From Prochlorococcus sp. AG-409-P01 (lineage in GTDB: Bacteria; Cyanobacteriota; Cyanobacteriia; PCC-6307; Cyanobiaceae): a stretch of 64,000 nt of DNA. Below, one piece after another: positions 55,819 through 64,000 of this stretch (within the stretch, counting starts at the first letter, position 1; every line of letters begins with the position of its first letter). The translations under genes were made by a program, and so were the position numbers. The stretch covers positions 1 to 64,000 of the forward strand of contig QCKM01000002.1 in assembly GCA_003215335.1 (NCBI GenBank). The letters run 5' to 3'. The notes under the pieces were generated by a model. It was given only the letters and a program-made list of their open reading frames with translations, did no database searches and had not been told where the DNA came from.

Positions 55819-56724
55819 ATGCGATTTTTATTTACTTACATAAAAGGCACTTCCTTTGCTTTATTAGTCTTAAGATCACTGCTCTGCTTGCCATCTATGG
55901 CAATTAGTCAAAATGAACATTTTGGAGAATTAAAATATTTTACTTACGGCTTTTCAAGGCTTGATTGCAAAACTTTTTGTTTTAGTCATCCTTCAAAAAA
56001 AATATCTGGACTTCTCATAAGCCAGAACCCAAAACCTTCTGATGCAAAACTCAAGATACAGTCAAATGATTCTTTAACAGGAACTCGTGTAAGGCTTCCT
56101 ACTTATTGGACTGGGAAGCAAGTAGTGCCGAAATCTGTTCCAATTTTGATTTTGGCTGGCCATTCTGATTCTCAGGGAATTATGGGAGCAGGAACATCTG
56201 GTGAATCGGTTGCTTTGAAAGGTGCTGCTCCGATGGATTCAAATATGAGTGATGAACTATTTTGGAATATAAAAATACGTGATTCAGTTGTGAAACTAGG
56301 AAGGAAGAAAGGTTTAAATATTAATTCTTACGATGCTGGAGTTAGACAAATCATTGATGGGAATGACCCTCGCACTAATTGGTCAGTTGGGCATCGCCAT
56401 AGTCAACAAGGAGGGTATGCTTTAGAAATTCATTTTGATGCTTATGGAAAATATGGCTTTGGATCTGGACTTATTCCTGCATTCACAAGAAAGTTAAACA
56501 CATTGGATGAAAGCTTAGCCAAGAGTTTTGGTAGATACCCACTATTTTTTCGAGGAGGACTTGGGGCGGCAAGGCGTGGAATCAGAATTCTTGAAATTGG
56601 GAAATTAGAAGGCAATCTTGAAGCTAATTTGCGTGATTCTCGTTTAAGAGAAAAGACAGTTCAAACAATTGCATTGCGCATTGTAAATGCAATTCATGAA
56701 GGGTTACTCGCAGATGAAAAGTAG
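55819..56724 (+). CDS. secreted amidase_3-like protein
   Basis: A 301-residue protein with an N-terminal signal peptide (hydrophobic about 11-28). The motifs LAGHSDSQG (His115), LEIHFDAYG (Glu203, His205) and RILEIGKLEGN (Glu259) are placed like the zinc ligands and catalytic Glu of N-acetylmuramoyl-L-alanine amidases (AmiC type). There is no N-terminal AMIN or cell-wall-binding domain. A role in peptidoglycan cleavage is likely, but the spacing differs from classic amidases. It stands alone between the membrane protein and the convergent hemF. Confidence 0.65.
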   Translation: MRFLFTYIKGTSFALLVLRSLLCLPSMAISQNEHFGELKYFTYGFSRLDCKTFCFSHPSKKISGLLISQNPKPSDAKLKIQSNDSLTGTRVRLPTYWTGKQVVPKSVPILILAGHSDSQGIMGAGTSGESVALKGAAPMDSNMSDELFWNIKIRDSVVKLGRKKGLNINSYDAGVRQIIDGNDPRTNWSVGHRHSQQGGYALEIHFDAYGKYGFGSGLIPAFTRKLNTLDESLAKSFGRYPLFFRGGLGAARRGIRILEIGKLEGNLEANLRDSRLREKTVQTIALRIVNAIHEGLLADEK

Positions 56725-56727
56725 CTT

Positions 56728-57849
56728 TTAATTAATTGCGTTATGTGGTCGACATTTTTCTTCCAAAGTTTGATCGTCAAACCAGTTTTGTGGCTTAGTA
56801 AAGAGTTCTGTTAACAGAGCTTCCCTAGAACCTGGCGGTGCTTGATATCCATATTCCCAACGAGCTAAAGGAGGCAGTGACATAAGAATTGACTCTGTCC
56901 GCCCATTTGTTTGAAGTCCGAAAATAGTTCCTCGATCCCATACCAAGTTGAATTCAACATATCTGCCACGGCGATAAAGCTGGAAATTGCGTTCTCTATC
57001 TTCATAGGGTTGGTCTTGTCGCTTTTGAATAATTGGTGCATAAGCGGGTAGGAATGCTTTTCCACAAGCTTGACCTAATTGGAAGAGTTCATCCCAAGTA
57101 GATTTAACTGGCCCGAGCTCGTTCGAAATAGAAGCAGCAGAGCCTTTAGGATTTTGACCTTTGTAGAGCTGGCTAGATCCGTCCTGATAGTCATAGAAGA
57201 TTCCGCCAATTCCTCTTGTCTCGTTCCGGTGTTTTAAAAAGAAGTATTCATCACACCAAGGTTTGAAGACTTTATGGAAGTATGCATTGACTGAATCACA
57301 TGCTTCTTTGTGGGTTTTATGGAAGTGACGGGCATCTTCTAAATAAGGGTAGAAGGGGGTTAAATCGGCTCCTCCTCCAAACCACCAGACTGGACCTGCT
57401 TCGAAATATCTGTAATTCAGGTGCACAGTAGGTATATATGGATTTCGAGGATGAAGAACCATTGAAGTACCAGTTGCGAACCAAGGATGCCCCTTTGCTT
57501 CAGGTCTTTGATTAATAATCGATGGTGGTAATGCGTTTCCATGCACTTCTGAGAAATTCACTCCACCTTGTTCAAAGACTTTTCCGTTACGCATAACTCT
57601 TGATCTGCCCCCTCCGCCTTCTGGCCTATCCCAGCTCTCTTCTTGAAAACGGCCAATACCATCAATAAGCTCGAGACCACTACAGATTTCATCCTGAAGC
57701 CCCATGACCATATTTCTTGCTCTTTCGCGCGAATCTGCAGGAGGTAAGGAAGAATTTGTTGATTCAGGAGATAGGTCATCTCCTGCTCTGTTGTTATCAG
57801 TCAAACTTTTTGATCCATTGATCAACTCTTTAAGAAAGGAACGGATCAT
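56728..57849 (-). CDS. hemF: aerobic coproporphyrinogen III oxidase
   Basis: A 373-residue oxygen-dependent enzyme of the chlorophyll/heme pathway that makes protoporphyrinogen IX. The conserved [56 protein letters not shown] and [31 protein letters not shown] blocks are intact. An N-terminal stretch of about 45 residues (rich in Ser, Asn and Asp) goes beyond the usual start and may be disordered, or the true start may be internal. It feeds the same tetrapyrrole pool used by ho1-pebA-pebB. Confidence 0.96.
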   Translation of the reverse strand: MIRSFLKELINGSKSLTDNNRAGDDLSPESTNSSLPPADSRERARNMVMGLQDEICSGLELIDGIGRFQEESWDRPEGGGGRSRVMRNGKVFEQGGVNFSEVHGNALPPSIINQRPEAKGHPWFATGTSMVLHPRNPYIPTVHLNYRYFEAGPVWWFGGGADLTPFYPYLEDARHFHKTHKEACDSVNAYFHKVFKPWCDEYFFLKHRNETRGIGGIFYDYQDGSSQLYKGQNPKGSAASISNELGPVKSTWDELFQLGQACGKAFLPAYAPIIQKRQDQPYEDRERNFQLYRRGRYVEFNLVWDRGTIFGLQTNGRTESILMSLPPLARWEYGYQAPPGSREALLTELFTKPQNWFDDQTLEEKCRPHNAIN

Positions 57850-57967
57850 GAGTGAATCAGGAAGAATCTAAGGTTACCCTTTCAGCTCGAGAGTACCTTT
57901 AATAAACAACTTTGAGAGTAACTCTTAAGATTGCCGCCTTAGGATCTGTTTCAACTGAACGGAATGA

Positions 57968-59044
57968 ATGTCTATTGCCGAAGAGGCACGACTAGTTCTT
58001 GATCGTGTTAAGGATGCTGGTAGTGGTCGTTCGGCCTTGGAATTGGGTTGGATAGACCACATTCGAATTGATCCACCTCGAGTGGTTTTGCTTTTAAAAC
58101 TACCTTCTTTTGCCAGTAGCCAAAGAGATCGCATTGCTAAGGAAATAAGAGAATCCTTATTGGGTTTAGATGGTATTGAGGATGTGCAGATTGAACTTGG
58201 AGACTCATCAGCTCAGGCAGCCATAGGGCAAGCCGGCCATGGGCAACCAGCTGAGCGCCAGAGTATCCCTGGAGTCAAAAAAGTAATTGCAGTAAGTAGT
58301 GGGAAGGGAGGAGTGGGCAAGAGCACAGTGGCTGTGAACCTTGCTTGCGCACTGTCTCAAAAGGGTTTAAAGGTTGGTTTGCTGGATGCTGATATTTATG
58401 GTCCTAATACTCCAACAATGCTTGGTGTTTCTGATCGGACTCCTGAAGTGAAGGGAAGTGGAGCTGAGCAGCAACTAATTCCAATTGAAAGTTGTGGGAT
58501 TGCCATGGTTTCCATGGGATTTCTTATAGATGACAACCAACCAGTGATTTGGCGAGGCCCAATGTTGAACGGAATCATTCGACAGTTCTTATATCAGGTC
58601 ACTTGGGGTGAAAGAGATGTTTTGGTAGTAGATCTTCCTCCAGGGACTGGAGATGCTCAGCTTTCACTAGTCCAGGCAGTGCCAATTACAGGTGTGGTAA
58701 TTGTTACGACACCTCAGAGAGTTTCTATAGAGGATTCGCGCCGTGGTTTGGCGATGTTTACGCAAATGGGTGTGAAAGTTCTAGGTGTTGTCGAAAACAT
58801 GTCTGCTTTTGTCCCCCCTGATAATCCTGAACGCAGCTACCGTCTATTTGGAAGTGGAGGTGGAGAGCAACTAGCTCGCGAAAGTCAAACACCATTAATT
58901 GCTCAGATTCCTATAGAACTGCCAGTTCAGGAAGGTGGAGATGAAGGCATGCCAATATTGGAAAGTCGGCCAGAGTCCATTAGCGCAAAGGCTTTTCGAA
59001 ACATGGCTACCAGAGTTTTGGAATATTCCTCTCAAGCCCACTAA
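57968..59044 (+). CDS. mrp: Mrp/NBP35-family iron-sulfur carrier ATPase
   Basis: A 358-residue protein with an N-terminal MIP18/DUF59-like domain (about 1-80, ARLVLDRVKDAG...VQIEL) and a ParA/MinD-like ATPase domain. The deviant Walker A VSSGKGGVGKSTVAVN is at about 109-124 and LLDADIYGPNTPTMLG follows. It carries or transfers iron-sulfur clusters to apo-proteins. The C-terminal CxxC cluster motif of some relatives is not seen. It leads a mrp-rodA-kinase operon; rodA starts 3 bp after its stop. Confidence 0.93.
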   Translation: MSIAEEARLVLDRVKDAGSGRSALELGWIDHIRIDPPRVVLLLKLPSFASSQRDRIAKEIRESLLGLDGIEDVQIELGDSSAQAAIGQAGHGQPAERQSIPGVKKVIAVSSGKGGVGKSTVAVNLACALSQKGLKVGLLDADIYGPNTPTMLGVSDRTPEVKGSGAEQQLIPIESCGIAMVSMGFLIDDNQPVIWRGPMLNGIIRQFLYQVTWGERDVLVVDLPPGTGDAQLSLVQAVPITGVVIVTTPQRVSIEDSRRGLAMFTQMGVKVLGVVENMSAFVPPDNPERSYRLFGSGGGEQLARESQTPLIAQIPIELPVQEGGDEGMPILESRPESISAKAFRNMATRVLEYSSQAH

Positions 59045-59047
59045 AAG

Positions 59048-60331
59048 ATGCTTTTTAGTCTTTCAAGGCGACGTAAAGCAAAGTCTTTGCGTGTTGGGGG
59101 ACGAAAGAATAATTGGGAGCAAGTGAATTTATTGCTTTGGGGTGTTCCTTTATTAATGGCTTTCATCTCAGGGTTTTTGATTGCAAGCACGCAAAGGCAG
59201 GCCAATTACGCCGATTGGTATAACCACTGGATTACTGCTGCACTAGGGATTGGAACTGCATTGGTATTAGGCAGACTTCAAGTGGAAAGATTGCGTCCCT
59301 TTTTGATTCCTATTTATGGCTTGACGGTAATTAGTTTGATCGCGGTTCGGATTATTGGAACATCTGCTTTAGGGGCACAGCGTTGGATAAGTATTGCTGG
59401 TGTCAATGTGCAACCTTCGGAATTTGCAAAGTTGGCGGCAATTCTTTTGTTGGCAGCAGTTCTTGATCGCCACCCTGTCAGGAGCTCTGTTGACTTAATA
59501 AGACCTTTAGGAGTGATAGTTGTCCCTTGGGCATTGGTATTTGTTCAGCCAGATTTGGGCTCTTCATTAGTTTTTGGTGCTGTTTTACTTGCAATGTTGT
59601 ATTGGGCTGGAATGCCGCTTGAGTGGTTGTGTTTGGTTGTTTTTTCTTTATTGACTGCTCTTTTTGCTGGATTAATACCTTTGCTTTTAATTGGATGGAT
59701 TCCGTTGATGGGAGTTTTAGCTTATCGATCCTTTTCATCCAGAGTCCTTGGAGCTTCAATAATAATTGCTTGCCAAGGAGCCATTGCTTCAATGACTCCT
59801 TGGCTATGGGCTCATGGCTTAAAGGATTATCAAAGAGATCGTTTATTACTTTTTTTGGATCCTTCTAAAGATCCCTTAGGAGGCGGCTATCACTTGCTTC
59901 AAAGCAAAGTAGGTATAGGTTCTGGTGGATTGTTTGGCACAGGTTTATTGCAAGGCAAGCTCACTCAATTGCAATTTATTCCTGAGCAACATACTGATTT
60001 CATATTTAGTGCTCTTGGAGAAGAGATGGGCTTCTTGGGAACCCTTCTTTTGATAATAGGAGTGGCTTTGCTGATGAGACGATTTCTTCAAGTAGCTCGA
60101 AATGCTCGTACTGATTTTGAGTCCCTACTGGTGGTGGGTGTTGGAACTATGTTGATGTTTCAAATAGTAGTAAATATTTTTATGACCATAGGTTTAGGCC
60201 CAGTGACAGGAATCCCATTGCCTTTTATGAGCTATGGCAGAACGGCTTTGTTGATGAATTTCATGTCTCTTGGCCTTTGTATTTCTGTCGCTAGGCGTGG
60301 TCACATCATAAGTAAGAGTAAAAACTGGTGA
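59048..60331 (+). CDS. rodA: rod-shape determining SEDS glycosyltransferase RodA
   Basis: A 427-residue polytopic membrane protein with about ten segments. FtsW/RodA hallmarks are visible: QPSEFAKLAAILLLA, VPWALVFVQPDLGSSLVF (with the catalytic Asp), GSGGLFGTGLLQGKLTQLQFIPEQHTDFIFSALGEEMGF, and the C-terminal IPLPFMSYGRTALLMNF. It polymerises lipid II with PBP2 in lateral wall growth, guided by MreBCD (at 6.4-8.7 kb). RodA rather than FtsW is preferred for its length and the PFMSYG version. Confidence 0.93.
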   Translation: MLFSLSRRRKAKSLRVGGRKNNWEQVNLLLWGVPLLMAFISGFLIASTQRQANYADWYNHWITAALGIGTALVLGRLQVERLRPFLIPIYGLTVISLIAVRIIGTSALGAQRWISIAGVNVQPSEFAKLAAILLLAAVLDRHPVRSSVDLIRPLGVIVVPWALVFVQPDLGSSLVFGAVLLAMLYWAGMPLEWLCLVVFSLLTALFAGLIPLLLIGWIPLMGVLAYRSFSSRVLGASIIIACQGAIASMTPWLWAHGLKDYQRDRLLLFLDPSKDPLGGGYHLLQSKVGIGSGGLFGTGLLQGKLTQLQFIPEQHTDFIFSALGEEMGFLGTLLLIIGVALLMRRFLQVARNARTDFESLLVVGVGTMLMFQIVVNIFMTIGLGPVTGIPLPFMSYGRTALLMNFMSLGLCISVARRGHIISKSKNW

Positions 60332-61710
60332 GCAAAATCATCTCTTTAATTGATATTCAAAGAAGAATGGCGGAGGATGTTCCTCCTGGGAAGGTTGATG
60401 AGTCCACTGTTCGACGACTTTGGTGGGCCGCGTTAGAGACTTTGCAGCATGATCTTTTATTGCCAAATGCACAGATTAGAGGGCTTTGGATTGCAGCACC
60501 TCTACCAGCACTTTATGAACCAATTCTGTTGGAACAATTACAAGGATGGGTTTGGGCTCCAGAAGGACTTGATTCTTTGTATCTTCCACAAGCAGGTCTT
60601 TTGCCACCTAGCACTGTCAGATCTTTTAAAGAAGAAAAGTATTCACTATCACGCAGTTATAGACGGTTTCCTTTATTAAAGGATGATGGTAATGATCCAC
60701 TTTTATTAATAATTACTCCTGAAGTGCAGGTTGCATTAGCAGTTCAAGGAGAACCAGATCAAAGACATCTTTTGATGCGTAGTGATCCAGAAACTTTAAG
60801 TGATCTCTTACGAATGCTTGACCTTCGTTTGGAGTACGAAGATCAAGAAGAGGCAAGTCAACTTAGAAATGCTTTGGCTGATCTAGGTCAATTACAAAGC
60901 TCTGATTGTTTGGAGAAGCGTTTTTGGCCAAGGTTGTCCGAACGTTTGGCAGCAATTGCACCTAGCTTGACTCTTCAAAATCTTCCAGAAAAATCATCAA
61001 ATTCTGATTCCAGTACAAAAGATACATTTTCTGAATTGGCTCTCTTGGAGGCCCTGACTCATGAAGTTCGCACTCCATTAGCCACAATCAGAACTTTGAT
61101 TCGGTCATTGCTTCGCAGAAAAGATTTGCCTCCTGTAGCGATGACTCGCTTGCAGCAAATGGATGCCGAATGCACTGAACAAATTGATCGTTTTGGTTTG
61201 ATTTTCAATGCAGCTGAGTTGCATCGTCAGCAAGGTGAATCGTCAATGTTGGCCAGTACCGATTTGGGCATGATGTTGGAACATTTGTCTTCAGGCTGGA
61301 GTCATCAGTTGGAACGTCGAGGAATCAAACTTGTTTTTGATATCACACCTAACTTGCCCCAGGTTCTTAGTGACCCAGAAAGGCTTGAACCCATGCTTGG
61401 AGGATTGGTTGATCGCAGTAGTCGAGGCTTAAAGCCTGGTGGCATCTTGTCATTGAAGTTACGGCCGGCTGGTCAGCGTTTAAAACTTCAAATACTTGGC
61501 AAAGATCCAAATGTCAAAGGCCAGCGTTTACCCCAAATTCAACAAAACTCAGAGTTAGGTCCAGTCCTTAGTTGGGATCCAAGTACCGGAAGTTTGCAAC
61601 TAAGCCAAACTGCTACTCAGCAACTTTTAGCAAGCCTGGGAGGACGCCTGACCCATCGCCGTGACAAGGGTTTGACAGTGTTTTTCCCCATCGCTGACAG
61701 CAATCGTTGA
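60328..61710 (+). CDS. histidine kinase-like protein with a degenerate ATPase domain
   Basis: A 460-residue soluble protein; GTG 60328 overlaps the rodA stop. An uncharacterised N-terminal domain (about 1-200) precedes a classic HisKA dimerisation helix, LLEALTHEVRTPLATIRTL (His245). The following HATPase_c region is not canonical: the N box reads MLGGLVDRSSRGL instead of having the usual Asn, and no DxGxG (G1) box is seen around ILGKDPNVKG. It may be a pseudokinase or partner of another kinase. It lies directly upstream of psaD. Confidence 0.82.
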   Translation: MSKIISLIDIQRRMAEDVPPGKVDESTVRRLWWAALETLQHDLLLPNAQIRGLWIAAPLPALYEPILLEQLQGWVWAPEGLDSLYLPQAGLLPPSTVRSFKEEKYSLSRSYRRFPLLKDDGNDPLLLIITPEVQVALAVQGEPDQRHLLMRSDPETLSDLLRMLDLRLEYEDQEEASQLRNALADLGQLQSSDCLEKRFWPRLSERLAAIAPSLTLQNLPEKSSNSDSSTKDTFSELALLEALTHEVRTPLATIRTLIRSLLRRKDLPPVAMTRLQQMDAECTEQIDRFGLIFNAAELHRQQGESSMLASTDLGMMLEHLSSGWSHQLERRGIKLVFDITPNLPQVLSDPERLEPMLGGLVDRSSRGLKPGGILSLKLRPAGQRLKLQILGKDPNVKGQRLPQIQQNSELGPVLSWDPSTGSLQLSQTATQQLLASLGGRLTHRRDKGLTVFFPIADSNR

Positions 61711-61760
61711 TGATTTTTTTGGGTCTGCATTGTTGACGGGTGTGAAGGTTGCCCCCATTC

Positions 61761-61776
61761 AGTGACATAGATCACA
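61761..61776. promoter_or_regulatory. CRP-like palindrome upstream of psaD
   Basis: AGTGACATAGATCACA matches the CRP consensus TGTGA-N6-TCACA in nine of its ten fixed bases and is symmetrical apart from its outer A/A pair. It is located 54 bp before the psaD ATG. CRP-family factors in cyanobacteria include SyCRP1 and NtcA; the latter prefers GTA-N8-TAC. Binding here is inferred from the pattern alone. Confidence 0.5.
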
Positions 61777-61829
61777 AAACACAGTGCTACTTTTCACTTG
61801 TAACGGCATGCCGATTTTCGAGATTAGCC

Positions 61830-62261
61830 ATGACAGACCAGGCACTGAAAGGTCAACTTCCACAGTGCATCGGCAGTACCGGTGGACTTTTAAATTCTGC
61901 CGAGACTGAAGAAAAGTACGCCATCACTTGGTCCAGTTCAAAAGCTCAAGCGTTTGAGCTGCCTACTGGAGGTGCGGCCATCATGAATGAAGGGTCGAAC
62001 ATCATGTACTTCGCACGCAAGGAACAATGCTTGGCCTTGGGTACTCAATTAAGGAGTCAATTCAAGCCAAAAATTGAGGACTACAAGATTTATCGCATCT
62101 TCCCTGGTGGGGACACTGAATTCCTACACCCTAAAGATGGGGTATTCCCTGAGAAAGTAAATGAGGGGAGGACAATGGTGGGTCATAACCCCCGTCGTAT
62201 CGGGGAGAATCCAAACCCAGCCAGCATTAAGTTCACTGGCAGGGCCACTCACGACGCCTGA
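61830..62261 (+). CDS. psaD: photosystem I subunit II PsaD
   Basis: A 143-residue stromal PSI protein that docks ferredoxin and anchors PsaC. Motifs include [79 protein letters not shown] and the C-terminal [14 protein letters not shown]. The Met at 61830 is the family start; the longer in-frame reading to 61749 includes promoter sequence. The 5' leader contains the 10-bp palindrome CGGCATGCCG at 61804-61813. Confidence 0.98.
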   Translation: MTDQALKGQLPQCIGSTGGLLNSAETEEKYAITWSSSKAQAFELPTGGAAIMNEGSNIMYFARKEQCLALGTQLRSQFKPKIEDYKIYRIFPGGDTEFLHPKDGVFPEKVNEGRTMVGHNPRRIGENPNPASIKFTGRATHDA

Positions 62262-62282
62262 TTGACTTTCTTGTTGCTTGTC

Positions 62283-62322
62283 AGGGATCTTTGATTTCAA
62301 GGCATCAGCTGCCAAGATCCCT
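62283..62322 (+). promoter_or_regulatory. hairpin ending 2 bp before the trpE start codon
   Basis: AGGGATCTT (62283-62291) pairs with AAGATCCCT (62314-62322) in a 9-bp stem. GGCA (62301-62304) and TGCC (62310-62313) form an inner 4-bp stem; an unpaired stretch of nine bases lies on the 5' side. It lacks a T-run and occupies the place of the ribosome binding site of trpE. Confidence 0.6.
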
Positions 62323-62324
62323 AC

Positions 62325-63845
62325 ATGCTCAGTTCTGATAGAAGATCATTCAAAGAGGCTGCCTCTAATGGGGCCAATTACATTCCTGTGGCTATTAGTT
62401 GGCCCGCAGATCTTGAGACGCCTCTTACTACTTGGCTAAAGATTGGAGATGGTAGACCTCCTGGGGTTTTACTGGAATCCATTGAAGGTGGAGAAAGATT
62501 AGGTAGATGGAGTGTGGTTGCTTGTGATCCTCTATGGACAGCCACCGCAAGAGGCAATCAATTAACTAGACTTTGGAGGGATGGGCGTGAAGAGGACTTT
62601 GAAGGTAATCCATTCATAGGACTAAGGGACTGGCTTGCTCCATACAACACTTGCTCATTGCAAGGCCTTCCTCCTGTTGGACAGCTTTATGGCATGTGGG
62701 GCTATGAATTGATTCGATGGATTGAGCCGAAAGTGCCTGTTTATCAAGTTGATGAAGAAGCGATCCCAGATGGGATTTGGATGTTTATGGACAATATTTT
62801 GATATTTGATCAAGTCAAACGTCTGATTACTGCAGTTGCTTATGGGGATTTAACTAATGGACAATCTATTGACTTCGCTTGGGAACAAGCGAAAGGACGC
62901 ATTAAAGATCTTCAAAAGCGTATGGCTTCCAGACTTCCTGCAATGAAGCCTTTGCCATGGAGGCCTAAGCCGAACAAGTACCCTTCAACGAAGAGTAATT
63001 TTTGCCAATCTGATTTTGAATTAGCAGTTGAAAAAGCGAGGGAACATATCGCAGCTGGTGATGTCTTTCAGTTGGTTATTAGCCAAAGATTAGAAACAAC
63101 AATCTCGCATCAACCTCTTGATTTATATCGCAGTCTCAGGATGGTCAATCCGTCCCCTTATATGGCTTTTTTTGATTTTGGTGATTGGCAATTGATTGGC
63201 TCTAGTCCTGAGGTGATGGTTAAGGCAGAACCCACTGAGAGGGGACTTCGTGCCAGTCTGAGGCCTATTGCAGGCACCAGACCAAGAGGTGCTAATGATT
63301 CGCAAGACCTCAATCTTGAGAGTGAATTACTTGCAGACCCCAAAGAGCGAGCAGAGCATGTGATGTTGGTTGACCTAGGGCGTAATGACTTAGGAAGAGT
63401 ATGTAAACCAGGAAGTGTTTTAGTGAAGGATCTCATGGTGATAGAGAAGTATTCGCATGTGATGCATATCGTCAGTGAAATTGAGGGATATTTATCTAAC
63501 GATTTGGATGTTTGGGATCTTTTAATGGCAGCATTTCCAGCTGGAACTGTGAGTGGAGCTCCCAAGATTCGTGCAATGCAATTGATTCATGCACTTGAAC
63601 CACAAGCTCGGGGAGCTTATTCCGGTGTTTATGGCTCTGTGGATTTAGGAGGAGCATTAAATACAGCTATTACTATTCGCACCATGGTTGTTAAACCTCA
63701 AAAGGGAGGTGACTGGAAAGTAGAGGTTCAAGCAGGTGCGGGAGTTGTTGCTGATTCTGTTCCTAGGGCTGAGTATCAAGAAACTCTTAATAAGGCCAAA
63801 GGAATGTTGACAGCACTTGCTTGTTTGAGTGGTAGCAAAAAATGA
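62325..63845 (+). CDS. trpE: anthranilate synthase component I
   Basis: A 506-residue chorismate-using enzyme that commits carbon to tryptophan. The chorismate-binding core shows SPEVMVKAEPTERGLRASLRPIAGTRPRG, ELLADPKERAEHVMLVDLGRNDLGRV, KYSHVMHIVSEIEGYL and the signature AAFPAGTVSGAPKIRAMQLI. The N-terminal lid has the LLESIEGGERLGRWSVV feedback-type motif (Ser of the LLES region). trpG is not adjacent in this window. The ATG at 62325 is preceded by a hairpin. Confidence 0.97.
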   Translation: MLSSDRRSFKEAASNGANYIPVAISWPADLETPLTTWLKIGDGRPPGVLLESIEGGERLGRWSVVACDPLWTATARGNQLTRLWRDGREEDFEGNPFIGLRDWLAPYNTCSLQGLPPVGQLYGMWGYELIRWIEPKVPVYQVDEEAIPDGIWMFMDNILIFDQVKRLITAVAYGDLTNGQSIDFAWEQAKGRIKDLQKRMASRLPAMKPLPWRPKPNKYPSTKSNFCQSDFELAVEKAREHIAAGDVFQLVISQRLETTISHQPLDLYRSLRMVNPSPYMAFFDFGDWQLIGSSPEVMVKAEPTERGLRASLRPIAGTRPRGANDSQDLNLESELLADPKERAEHVMLVDLGRNDLGRVCKPGSVLVKDLMVIEKYSHVMHIVSEIEGYLSNDLDVWDLLMAAFPAGTVSGAPKIRAMQLIHALEPQARGAYSGVYGSVDLGGALNTAITIRTMVVKPQKGGDWKVEVQAGAGVVADSVPRAEYQETLNKAKGMLTALACLSGSKK

Positions 63846-64000
63846 GAAATCAATTGTTATTGAAGGGGTTTGAAGTGGAGCTGTTTACGGGGCGTCCAAG
63901 TGGGGAGCACGTAGGAGTGGCAAATGAAGTTAAAAGGGACTTGCCTGATTTTGTGACGGAACCTGATCAACGTAATTTGGAATACATCACTCTTCCGCAT
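63842..64000 (+). CDS. gshA: glutamate-cysteine ligase, cyanobacterial type (partial, 5' end)
   Basis: The window cuts this gene after 53 codons. The N terminus LLLKGFEVELFTGRPSGEHVGVA and DFVTEPDQRNLEYITLP matches the cyanobacterial gamma-glutamylcysteine synthetase, which makes the glutathione precursor. The ATG at 63842 overlaps the trpE stop (ATGA), so the two are translationally coupled. Confidence 0.85.
   Translation, partial: MRNQLLLKGFEVELFTGRPSGEHVGVANEVKRDLPDFVTEPDQRNLEYITLPH

Overview
The window looks like a piece of chromosome from a marine picocyanobacterium, most likely a low-light Prochlorococcus. This is an inference from gene content and the rather low GC. The supporting features are photosystem I genes (psaC, psaD), an NDH-1 subunit S-like gene, the glycolate oxidation genes glcE and glcF, a panC-cmk fusion, the phycoerythrobilin genes ho1-pebA-pebB with no phycobilisome genes nearby, short intergenic gaps, many overlapping gene ends and frequent GTG/TTG starts. 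I see no insertion sequence, prophage, CRISPR array or integrase. Most of the window is conserved housekeeping sequence; the one gene-poor stretch is about 51.2-52.7 kb.

Layout. 0-6.3 kb: alpha/beta hydrolase, mutY (with a Nudix domain), sugar kinase, tsaE, ahcY, DedA protein, ssb. 6.4-11.7 kb: the cell-shape operon mreBCD, an RpaB-type response regulator, lysS. 11.9-16.2 kb: smpB and a small gene on the minus strand, then a ruvB-TPR-M20 peptidase-membrane peptide run. 16.2-17.8 kb: TPP riboswitch and thiC. 17.9-22.6 kb: a UDP-glucuronate decarboxylase-type epimerase and the acpP-fabF-tktA cluster on the minus strand. 22.7-28.6 kb: psaC, glmS, manC, rimM, ndhS, rnc, rnpB (RNase P RNA) and tRNA-Arg(CCT). 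28.7-34 kb: two small unknowns, glgP and a CPA2 Na+/H+ antiporter. 34-41.5 kb: hydrolase, mutarotase, glcE, a DUF1537-type kinase, glcF, icd. 41.6-43.9 kb: a GtrB-like glycosyltransferase converging on a GtrA-ChbG fusion. 44-47 kb: bilin synthesis. 47-51.2 kb: a low-molecular-weight phosphatase, panC-cmk, purM, an unknown. 51.2-52.7 kb: Cys-rich micro-ORFs, an inverted repeat and tRNA-Cys. 52.8-64 kb: a TIGR03492-type protein, RNase D, a membrane protein, an amidase-like secreted protein, hemF, mrp, rodA, a divergent histidine kinase, psaD, trpE and the start of gshA.

How the genes work together. Heme oxygenase opens heme to biliverdin; PebA and PebB reduce it to phycoerythrobilin; HemF supplies the tetrapyrrole pathway. 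GlcE and GlcF oxidise the photorespiratory product glycolate. MreBCD and RodA act in wall elongation. UXS and ManC make nucleotide sugars, probably for the cell surface, and the GtrB/GtrA-ChbG pair could modify and flip a polyprenyl-linked sugar.

The observations I rate highest are the GtrB / GtrA-ChbG pair as a possible undescribed sugar deacetylation-and-flipping system; an intrinsic terminator ending on the base before the glmS start codon; a PanC-Cmk frame without a usual start codon for its conserved N terminus; a histidine kinase whose ATP-binding motifs have decayed; a DUF1537 kinase wedged between glcE and glcF on the opposite strand; a CRP-like palindrome upstream of psaD; and a TPP riboswitch whose expression platform appears to mask the thiC ribosome binding site.
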